From assembly GCA_013076295.1 (NCBI GenBank), contig RQOL01000828.1:4213219-4277218 (forward strand): DNA of 64,000 nt. The letters run 5' to 3'. The notes beneath the pieces were generated by a model, which saw nothing but the letters and a program-made list of their open reading frames with translations, ran no database searches and had not been told where the DNA came from. Source of the stretch: Sanderia malayensis. Lineage: Eukaryota; Cnidaria; Scyphozoa; Semaeostomeae; Pelagiidae. The translations under genes and the position numbers were made by a program. How positions within the stretch are numbered: position 1 is the stretch's first letter; the number at the start of each line of letters is the position of its first letter. Of this stretch, positions 43,401-55,400 are shown in pieces.

Positions 43401-46400
43401 CCGCATCATGTAACCCTAACTCTAACCCTAACCCTAAGGCCAACGCCTCAGCCATATGGACATCCATACGTCAGATACGCTCCTGCGCATTCTCACCACC
43501 TTTCTCCTCTTCAAGCGGAGATCTCAAACCAAGCAGGATTTCAAGCACCCTGTAATTATTACAGAGGTCTACAACTACAGTCGAATCTCGCTATCTCGAA
43601 CTCGCAGGGGAAATGACAATTTGTTCGACGTAGCGGGAGTTCTAGATATCCAAACTAAATTCACCCAGCGAGAGAACAATGGGAAATAGTAATCTGTTCG
43701 AGATAACCGAGTTAAAGATTCGACTGTATACAAGAACAATTGGGATTGCATGCAAACCTTGTATGCAAGAGTTGTGATAATCTTGGGCTTGCGCTTCGTA
43801 TGACTTCAATCTGTGAATCAATGCTTCAGCACAGACATCGAAATTATCGTGGATTGCATGCGAGCGAGTTGACTGACGATTGCCCTTCTGACGATAATAA
43901 AGCTAGGGGGAGCAAAAGTGACAAGTTACACAGGCGCAAAATGAAGACAAAGCTTGGTGTATAATACCGCCTTTTGTGAAGGTTGAAGAGAGAGGCATAA
44001 ATGTGAAATAAAGAAGTTTATATCGTAAACGTAAATAAGTTTACGGGTTGGTATCATTTGTTTGCATTTTTCAAAATTTTTCAAAGACTTTTTCCACCAT
44101 TGTAAGTAAACAATTAGTGATCCGGAGGAAAAATTTGAATATGGGTGGTACAAGGAACGAGCTATGGGACATAAATCTATAGTTACTATATTGCTATGAT
44201 GCGACTTAACTGTGATAAATAACAGCACATTACCCTCGTGCCAAAACCAGAGCTAAGTATACAATATACCAGTTATTGTTTAATTTCCAATGGGTCAACT
44301 TACATCAGCTGTGTTTAACAACCCGTCCAGACCATCCCTGCAAATTGTCATGACACGTGACAAAAAGTTATTCCTGAAAGGAGAAAAACGTTTGAATTAG
44401 CCACCAAGCTAATAAAATAACACGTTACCCCCTCCCCCAATACACAATTTTACATTGATGCATGTGGTTTACTTCAGACTCAATGCAAGGGGTAAGCACG
44501 GTAGTAAGGTTTTTCACGAGTTGTTGCGAGAAGAACTTACATTGTAACACCGTCGCCAAACACAGTGTATTTCTTGTCGAATTTTGAGCTATTCGTTGGC
44601 TTCGAGAAGCTGTTTTGTCGATTTCCGCTGCTAAAATGAAGCATGAAAATATCAGCAAATGTAGAAAAAAACATAAAGCGTAGAGCTTACTTTAGAAGAC
44701 CCGTTTGTGTAGGTTATTTTCTGTTGCGGCTCAACACAACGATTGGCTAATTCAATGTATTCACGATACCTTACTGATCGAGTTTTGCTGAGTTTATTTG
44801 CATCGCCTTCTTGGAACACTTTGGAGCTTATCTAGAATTTAGGAAAAAAGATTCCCGTCAATATGATGAAGGCTTCGATAAATACGAAATACGAGACTAA
44901 AAATTGTTGTTATTGCTTTTGTTTTTGTTGTAGCTTTATTTTACAATGATCAAATACTCCAGTATGTACTGTGAAAATATATAAACTAAGAAATCAAAAT
45001 CGATGAATGCGACCAATTAAGATGAGGCAAATTATTGTTTTTCGAGCTTGGTGGTTGCGTGTGATGTGGTTCAGGAAATACAAGCCATAGAACTCAAGGA
45101 GAAACAATAGAATAAGAGATAAAGAGAGCAAGACTGTGTAAAGCAAGTTATAAGACATGATAACACGGATAGCTTACCACTGTTGCACTGTTCACTTTTG
45201 CATTTTGCACTGTTGAGGGCCTGGATTCGCTATCAGAGGTACGCAGGGCTTGGGCTATACGATGGAACAAAGTAATACGTCATCATAGCAATAACACATA
45301 ACAGTTGGTAAGATGTTGGTTGTTGAATTGTGATTAAGTTGTGATAATAAGCAGAGGCACGCACGTGCTTTTGAAGGAGTGTTGACTTTGGTTTTTGAAC
45401 CTTTAGTAATACTTGCTTCTGAATCCTTCTGTCTTAGTCTCCTTGATCTACTAATCAAAACGAGGCGATCATTAGCACGCAGATTGCTCAATCAAAAACC
45501 AAACAAGACAGAGATGATACGTCTGACAATCTTAGTATTAGCAGATGCAATATTCTTACCAAAGAAGCAAGTGTATTTGAACCTTGATAAGTGGACTAAG
45601 GCTTACATTGAGCTACTCAATACACCAAACCTTATTATGCACCCCTCCACTGTAATTTTAAGTGCCAAGTACTAAGAAGATATGTGCTTCAAGTTTGAGC
45701 TTCGATTGAGAATTTGATATCCTTAACTTCCATTCAACACATCAAGTTACATTCGGTAATAAGTGAGGATTCTACAAGCTTAGCCACCTTGGGTACGGGC
45801 CATTAAGCAGTGGTTACATACTGGATTCCGTTAATACTCTGGGAGGTACAATATAATGCTGTTCAGTACATGTATTCACCTTCTGCTTGTCGATTTCTTC
45901 TCGTCTTGGGGTGTTTCTGTTTTTGATACGATGGCTTGTTGCTCGTTAAAAGGGGGAGGAACATTGTCTTCAATTGCGCAGTCCAAATAGCTGACTCTCT
46001 CGTGAAACGTTTCAAGAATGGGCATCAATGTATCGTGCAGTTCAACGGCGTTTATTTGCTAGGAAACGAGCAGAGGAATACAGGAAGAGAAAGAGAAAAA
46101 AGACGAGCAAGAAGAAGAAGAACAAGAACAAGAAGCCGAACAAGAAGAAGAACAAAAAGAAGAGCAAAAAGAAGAACAAAAAGAAGAACAAGAAGAGGAC
46201 GAAGAAAACAAAAAGAACAAGAAGAGCAAAAGGAGCAAGAAGAAGAATGAAAGGAAAAGCAAGAAAAGGAAGAATAACAAGAAGAACAAGAAGAGGAAGA
46301 AGAAAAAGACAAACAAGAAGAACAATCTCATTACCTCCCTATCCAAATTTGGTCTCAGAACAACATCAATTCTCCTATCAAACGTAGCAATCATTTTTGC

Positions 46401-49400
46401 TATTTTCTGGGCTTGGCTATTGCTATCAGCAACCTAATGAGAAAATTAAAACAGCATTACAAAGTTAATAAAAGATTGTTCTTATTTTTAAGCAGATATA
46501 TTCATTGCAAACATAGAGATAGAAATTAGTCCATAATTCTAATCTTGAAAGTTCATCAGCTAAGATATTTCTTTGATCTACCTTCCCTTTATTACTTCTA
46601 AGTAGATCTTCTAAGTGTAGGCATTTTAAAAACATTTCTCTAAGCTTTTGTGCCCTTTCTGGAAATCCAAATAGCATTTCCAATATCTGAGGAGTTGCTC
46701 CTTCACGAAAAATGAAGCAAACATCCTAATAACTCGCAATAAAAATGTATCAACAAAATTACCTCAGATTTAATTTTCACTTGAATGTTGGTCAACCATC
46801 GAGCAATTTTCTCTAAAAACGTCAGATCAAATAGATGCTGTTTGAACCTGAAATACGAAAGAAGGACTCGTGATTTTACTGTTGCATACCATAGTCCCAA
46901 GCGTGAATTGACGATCTATCAGCGTAAAAGCTCTTTTAAGCCCCGGGACGCTTATTACAGAGGCCGCTTATAAGAGACAGAGCGTGATTCTCAAAATTCA
47001 AAATTCTCAAATAAACTTCAGAAAGATATTCGTAAAAACAGCTGTAAAAAATTCTATGAGCTTTCATGGTTAAATCAATCATAATTGTATCATTCTTAAC
47101 AACTTCAAGCACAAAGGGGCTCAATTCAAAATTTTGCTTCAAAAAGGGTCTTATCCGATAGGCGGGCTTAATAAAGCTTTTAAAGTATTTACTTTTCTTC
47201 GAGTTTGCCTGAAAACTCTCGAGCTGAGTCCAATCTTTTTGTTTCCATTCCTTCCAGTTCGGCCATCATTGATCCTTCAGCATTGTCAATCTTACTTGCC
47301 ATGTGTTCCTTAACGAAAACAACCAGTATGATTACAAGGGTGAGTTGGCTGTGAAACTGGCAATAGATGGCCAAGATCCCAAAGCAGACCTTAGTAAAAG
47401 CACCTTGCATCCTCAAGTCTGATTGAGAGGGGCTATTCCGCAAAAAGAAATGGATATAGAGGCATGGGAGCTGTGAAACTGGTAATGAATAGCCAAGATC
47501 CCGAAGCAGACCTTAGTAAAAGCACCTTGCATCCTGAAGTCTGACAGGGAGAGGCTTTTCCACAAATAGAAACGGATATAGATGCATAGGAGGTCAACAA
47601 ATACACGTGGAGAAAGAATTCTGAGAAGAATACGTGGTGTTAAAAGTGGGAGAGAGAAAGGGAGGCGGGGGGGGGGGGTACAAAGAGTGTCGAAAGAACA
47701 ATTACCAGCTTCTTTCGAAACTCATCAACCTCTTCAGGACAAAAATTTCCACCTTCTGAGAATATCCTGGAAAATAAAAATTGATTTATATACAACAATC
47801 ATAAAAAAGAGAATAAGATTGAGTCAATAATAGCAAGACAGTAAACAATATAGGCATATTGGAAGACTCTTACAAGGAATCAATGCAAGGTAATCAGGGA
47901 TGGCTAATAGATTGGGGAGATTGATATGTATGAAAGAGATGACAGCTTACTTCAAAAGACGTCGAAACTTTGCATTCGAGTTTCTCAGGTTGTTTAGCAT
48001 TTCGTCGAGGTCTTGTCGAAACTTTCGCAACGAAGCGCGGATGACAGCCATGTACTGAAAGAGGGGAATTGAGTTGAATTGAAATTAAAATTATCATTCT
48101 TTCATTATCAAGTAATCAATGTGACTTCATCACGAGAAAGTGAATGACGAGGAAAAAGTTGGGAAGAATAAAGACGCTGGAAAAGAATGGAAAAAAGAAT
48201 AGGGAAGAATTAGGAGCAGAAACAGAGACGATGTGAATAGCTGACCTCGTCAAGCTGATTTCCAACTTCATCTTTTATTGATAGCAACCTAAAATCAAAG
48301 GAGAAATATTGATAATAACATAAAATCACAAGAGAATTGTTGATGATAACATCAAATCAAAATTGATCATGACATAAAATCGCGAGAGAAATATTGATAA
48401 CAACATGAATTCACAAATTGATCATAACATAAAGAGAAATATTAACATATAATCACAGGAGAAGCTTGTAATGTAATGATTGGTGATTAAAGTATCTTCA
48501 AGATACTAAGATTGCTAATAACAACAATTCCAGGCATTAAAAATGTGTAATATTCAAATAGAGTAAACTTACTCGTGCGATTTTGTAGCATTGATAAATG
48601 TATTTTCAAGTGCTTCAACAGAGCTTTTAAATTTATCTGTCTATAAATCAGAAAAAAAAGAAAATTTCATATAGTATAGACTATCAAAACAATAAAAAAC
48701 AATGATCTAATAATGCCTAAAATTCTTTACTTATCATGGTGATAAAGAACAGCTAGTTATGAAAATCGAAGGAGTCTGTAAAGCAGAATAGAAATGATGA
48801 GAAAATTATGAGATTGAAAAATACCTCGACATTGTGTTCCTTTATCATGTCATTGAATCTCGATTTGAAAGCTGCAAGAGAGGCTAAAATGCCCTGGCAA
48901 TGCTGGGTAACCCGTTCTCTGTGCACGACCAGTTCAGCTGAAAATCAAACGCGCAATAGATGTAGAAATCACTTAATCATATAACCAATCAATGCAGCAA
49001 TCACCTAATCATATGAACAATTAATGTAGAAATCACTGCAGTATCCATATGCTCAAAATCCACAGGCTTCAACACATTCTAAGTATCACATACCGTAAAT
49101 CCTCGAATAAGCCCCCACCTTCGAGTTTCTCCCCTCACCCTCCCTCCCTCGAATAAGCCCCCATCCTGATAATCATTTGCAGGGATATTGAGCCCAAGTG
49201 TCCAGACATTGAAGTTGTTTAGTGAATGTATTGCAAATAACAGCAAATTTAAACCAATAATTTCATTGATTGGCTGCATCGTATAGCTTTTATTTTGCTT
49301 AATATTGATTAATAATCAGACTAAAATTTCGTTTTTGCAAATAAGCCCCCGGGGGCTTATTCGAGGATTTACTGTATATGGCCACAACGCCGAATGCCAT

Positions 49401-52400
49401 AGAGCATAAGCCAAATAGAAGCTGAATGCCTTACCAGCTCTGACGTTGTGTACGTCCTTTCTATCCTTCCAATTCTTGGCTCGTGAAGATGAAGTCTTAA
49501 ATCAAGCTCATTGCTTAACTCTTCTCCCTTTGAAAAAGTCAAATAAAACAGAAGTAATTACACATAAGCTACAGCAAGGTCTATTGCGAATAAATATAGA
49601 CCCAGACCACAACATTGACTGCCAAATAGATTAACACAATATCTAGGTTTCATAAGGATCTTTTGATGAAGATTTATGCTATGAGAATACGCTATGAGAA
49701 ACTGAAGTGCATCCCACCTTTGCAGTCATGACGTTCTCCGCTTTGGTGAGAGCGTCCTTTTTCCATGTTTCAAGGTGCTCAATGTGTTCTTTACGAATGC
49801 TGTAACAAAAATATCAATGAAACTCAGCGGAATTGCGTTGACAAACTGACTCATCCAAAAATATCTCTACAACGAGTGGAAATTCATTTTGTACGGATTG
49901 TTTGGTCCATGAGCGAATTTTACACGTCAAATTAGGGTAATCAATAAAGAAAATATTCCAAGTAGTGAAGTACCCAAAATGCTACTTTTTCTTACTTGGC
50001 TTTTGCCTCTTTCAAAACTTCTGGCTTAATGTCAAAACTTTCAACATATGGCATCACCTCAATTTCTTCTTCTGAAATACACAAGAACAATCTATGCATA
50101 ATCAAGAAGATGCCAAGAACAGCGTTAACTTCCCACACACAGCTCTATTCACACCATACTATGCATCATATACCAATTACTGCTCAACCAAATCATGCAA
50201 GGAATGCAAGAGAAATTGTGAAATCAGGGGGCTTAAGCAGCCACGTACCTTGGTCATCAGTCAGGAAAGTATAGCTCGTTCTTGCAGTCGCAGTAGTATC
50301 CGGTGGTATCCCAAGATCCTCTTCTTCTTCGGGGTAGATGTAATAGATAGCGCCGGTGGATAGATTGAGGGGAGTTGAGTCTGGGTCAGTTTTCTGTTGG
50401 CAAAAATCAACGCGATTCAACAAGTGTGGATTTGCTACAAACGAAACTAGAATGGCTTGGTAGAACCAGGCACTCGATACAAAGATATGCGAAGATCAGT
50501 GTTCTAGAATCTCAAAAAGAATTTGAAATACGGGATGTGATAGAGATAAAATTAGATGAAATAAAAGGAGGACCATAGGAATTTTATCTTCCCAAGACTG
50601 ATAATGAGTGTTGACATGGTAAGTAGCTTGATGTGTTAAAATTCTTCCACTTGTCCAGGTAGATTTACTGTTACTGGTCTTTTACTAAAATTCTCTCCAT
50701 CTTCAAATTTTGAAGTGGCCAGTTTAGCCCATGTTTATTGATTTGAGCAGCATTCTACAGCGATGCTTGAGTTAAAGTTAACGATTGGCTAAGACATGGC
50801 TAAAATTATTTCACATAGTCGCTGATGATTCATAATTAATAACTGCTTACCATTTTCTTTCTGCCGACACCAAAATATTTGCAAACGACGTCATCATATC
50901 GCTTGATCTCTTCCTCAACCAAAGACGGATACTGCTTTGTGGTGCTGACTTGAGTCGAGTGGAAATCGTAATACCTGTAGGAAAATGCACATGGATTGTG
51001 TTAGAAATGGACAACGCTATAAAGCGTAGAAACTTGCCTTGCCAGGTGGGGGTAGGGGAAGAGAGGTACGATGACATAACAAAGAAAGGGTAGCCCGTGA
51101 AACAAATGGCATTACATTGGGTATACGCTATAGAACTCTAAAGAGAGAAGCATAAAGAATATAAAATCAATGTGGTAAACACTTCAAAGGAATATATACT
51201 GTATAAATGAATAAATTTAAACAACAACAATAAACAAATAAATGAGTGAATTTAATAACAAGAGTGAATTTAATAAACTACGAGTGAATTCTTTTTTTTA
51301 TTTCTTCCAGCATTTCCAACGACTGCTTCAGGCTCATTTTCAAAACCTGCAAACACGGAAAAGTCATTCATCAACGAGACAAATAAAACAGTATGATGCA
51401 ACGAATATGAAGTATGGCAATGCTGAACGATACTATCAAGGCGTGATGCAATGTTTCTGTTATAGGTTCCCAAACACCTGAGTTAGCTATACTAAGCAAA
51501 TGCGTTGTACTGGGATATCATCTTGCATTTTACTGACCACAAAGAGAAACTGTGTCTATGCAAACTATGATCAATTGGTACGATAATAATGCTGTATGTA
51601 TGTATATATAATTAGTTAACCTGGATAACACTTACAATTAACATAATTGGTATGAATAGTGGTCCAGTACTAACCTCTTCAGACGCATCTTGTCTCATTC
51701 TGTCCAGCACGATGTCCAATTTTGCTTCTTTAATCTAGAAATGAACAGCCATTAGAGTTATTAACAAAGTAAAGAAATAAATGTTTATGTTTCAAAGAAA
51801 ATGTGAATCGCTCTCAATTACAACTACTGCCTCTAACAAACTAAGTAGGTCTTGGAAGTTCGGCAAGACGAAAATACAGAAGAATTAGGTATAAATACCT
51901 GGTTTTGTGTGTCATGTTCTTTCCTATTCTTATCAAGTCTCTCCTATTTAAGATAAAAAATAAACATTATCGTGGCAAAAAAACCAAACATGGATGAATT
52001 AGACCCAAACAGCATGAATGAATTAGACCAAAATAGCATCGATGAATTAGACCCAAACTCTCTTTTCTCTCAACAGTCTCTCCATAATCGCTACCTTTCT
52101 CAATGTGACATCAATTTTCAAAATAACCCCACCCCCGCACACACACGCAAAGCAAAAAAATACACATTACAATCTACATTATCCCGTTCAAGAAAGTCAT
52201 GCTTGTTTACCTGTAGTTCTCTTTCCTCTTTGATCAATGCCAGCTCATGACTGTCCCAAATGTGCGCAGCTCCTTGCAGATACTTGAACAGGCTGCGAAA
52301 TTCTTGCTTCTGCGCCGCTGATATTTCATCTGTGTATTTCTAGAAAGCAAGAGAGAAGGGATTAAAAAGCATTTATCTGGATGCTTAGGCAGAGAGGAGA

Positions 52401-55400
52401 AAATGAGGGGATTTTGTTCATCGTTTAGAGTTTCTTTCTCTGCTGATCAAAGAGGAAAATCTTCGCTTGTTGATATCTTTAACTTAATGGTCTCTGGCTG
52501 TAACTAAAGAACTATTGACAAAATAAAGCAGTGAATTCTTGTGTTTTAAAGAAGGAGTGAATACCTACTGAATACAGTGGAGTCCCGCTATAACGAACTC
52601 TGTAGGGACCGATAAAATACAGTGGAATCCCGCTATAACGAACTCTGTAGGGACCGATAAAATAGTTCGCAATAGCGGCAGTTCGTCATACAGAAGGGAC
52701 ATTTTTTTATGAAGAACTACTTCCCAGAATCCAAGGGACCGGAGTTTTAGTTCGTAATAGCGGGAAGTTCGTTATAAACAAGGTTCGTTATAGCGGGATT
52801 CCACTGTATCTAAAATAGGGCACAGCAGTGCTTGAGACACTTGCGAAATTACGAAAACAAGGCTATCAACCCGTAAACTTCCTTTTTCGTAGGCTTTACT
52901 CAACTACGCATCCATTTTAAATTCTGTCGTTTCAATCAAACCCCGGTGATCATCGTGCAAACAGAATTTTGTCGACATTGTATAAGACTGTCTCTGGAGA
53001 CAACTTTGTTTGGGGAAGGAGGGAGATGAAGGATTTGCGTAAGTCGCAAATGTCCCAGAACCTTTGCACCTAATGAGGGTCGAAATAAAACCATAACAAC
53101 CGTTACCAACCTCGTATTTTTCCAACTCATAATCAAATCTTGCTCGTTTTTCTCCAATCAAAGGAAGCATTTGCTCTGTGGACAGCTAAAAAGATAAAAG
53201 AAATTGAATGCGTACCTCGAAACTGAACGTAAGAGAGAAGGATCTTGGAATCCTCTTGGAAATGGGAGAGGGTGATGCAAATATTGAAGGGTGTAAGAAA
53301 TGCAGCATGGATGATATATACCTGATCAATGTCTTCTTCTGTCAGAACACCTTCGTTGAACAGCATTGTCTTAGAGAAATTGAAATAACGAATTTAATTA
53401 TAATCATCATAACCATAATCATCATATCATAATAATCATAATCATAATCATCTGATTATAATCATAATCATCTGAATCATAATCATAATCATAATCACAA
53501 TCATAATCATCTGAATCACAAGCATAATCATCTGAATCATAATCATAATCATCTGAATTATAATCATAATCATCTGAATCATAATCATAGTCATAGTCAT
53601 CATAATCACCAGCCCAAAACTGACCTTTACTCTATTCAATTCCTCCTCGCAGTCCTGTATCAATTTCTCATAGTTCATGTGAAAAACAGACTTGTATTTT
53701 TCGTGAAGTTCGTCTATTGAGCAAAAAACGAGGTACATGGTGATACGGCAATATCAACCCAACAAGCCTTTTATGGAAATATTATATTGACGAAATGTTT
53801 GCATGAATACGAATATGTCACGCTCCTCATACTTACCCAATTGCTCGGTTATTGAAGTCAGCGAGTTGTGCCATTGGTAAACAGCCGTTTTCGTGGAATT
53901 TGGGGGGCGCATGTCTCTATGAAAAGTAACGATAGCAACAAGAGACATTAACAGTGATAACTGAGCAATTTCAAGGAGGAAGAGTCGGAGCTCGAGCCCA
54001 AGACCTATGGCTCGAACTTATAACTATAAACCGGTTTTTGGTACAGTAATAGCCCGCATATAAGAACCAATGGATTAAGAACCTTCAGGGTGATTTTGCA
54101 GCTCAAAACAATAGACAATATTGTAATAGCATATTGTCTTGAGAACAATAGGCTGGAAGAAAAATTTACCAGTATGCGAGTTACTGTATCTAAGAAGGCT
54201 GACCTGTTCTCTTGAACAAAAATCTAAAATTCCAATTCATTCGTGTGTGATATTCATAATAAGTGACGTACTTGAGAACTTTGAGCAAATCTAATCTTCT
54301 TTGATTCAATTTCTTTTGCTGCATTGTAAGAGAGTTCATATCTTTTTGCATGTTGCTGGGGTTGACTACAGCCGGACTTGACATAAAAGAGCTGGACAGC
54401 AAAAAAAGCATTTGCTATTAAAGTGGTTATGATAGTTTGTTAATGAGGGTTGATAAAACCCGAATACTTTGACGAGCTAATGTCCCAACTGCTTCAGAGA
54501 GTGCATTAAATTATAAGCTATCTACTTCTTCTGAATACGTGATGTAAGGCAACCCTCCCAAGCTGCTTTGGTCATCTTTGTTAGAGACTGCCTCGTAGCT
54601 ACTTTAAACTCTAGCAATTCTATTCTTGTCATTATGAAGGAATGCGCATCATAAACGCAAACGAACCTAAAGCCATGGAGAGCACTTTCTTTCTTAAAGT
54701 TTTTCCAATCCTTTATTCTTGTCTTCCAGTGCAGAAACTGACTTCTTTCTCTCTCAATATCAGCTGAAGTAAAAACGAAATCAAAACTAAATCCAAATGA
54801 AATCAAGAGAAAATCAAAGGAAAAGTTAATAGTATAATAATCTCATCTCTTGCACACATGCCCTTCGTTAGTTGTGACAAAATAACAATTTCATTGGATA
54901 CTTACCGATTTTGAGTCTTCGAATCAGATCAGCGCAGTATTTTTTATTGGCAAGAAGAGTTTGGTTTGCTGCCTAAAGAATAATATGAACAAATACGAAT
55001 CCAAGAAAAGAAAACCACGTCAATGATTTAGTGATGACAATAACAGAGGGAATCTTTAAGAGTTTAAGGGACTATTTACCAAACTTTCAGATTCCATGAG
55101 TTTGTGCACATCTGCTGGCATCAAATGGGCGATTCTTACAAGTTTTTGGGCGTATGCTTTGAAAACCTCTTGAATCTGGAAAACGTGAAAAAACATTCAG
55201 CAAACCTTCGAAAATACGCAGCATGCTGGCAAATGGTGTTGTTGGGCTTCTTACCAGTTTGGCTCTGTCTGCTTCGATGGATTCTAAAGTGCTGTCAAGC
55301 TGATCAATCCACGACTGTCGGACAAGAGTGTGGTGTTTTGTGTTGCTCCATAGTTTACGAAAATCATTCAGGGAGAAATTCATCAAACTCTATAATGAAC

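Noticed and set aside
41158..43616. A ladder of overlapping 70-119-residue ORFs (MDTHTSYTLLRS...)
   Set aside because: Produced by the satellite; monomer length is 1 modulo 3, so each ORF drifts frame and ends within about three units. No splice or codon signal.
45936..46394. Lys/Arg/Glu-rich and Phe/Ser-rich ORFs
   Set aside because: Arise from a purine-rich tract in an intron; the real exon (45885-46070) is on the minus strand with different content.
53448..53738. Met/Ile-rich 96-residue ORF
   Set aside because: Mostly microsatellite translation; only its first part overlaps a plausible exon of the coiled-coil gene.
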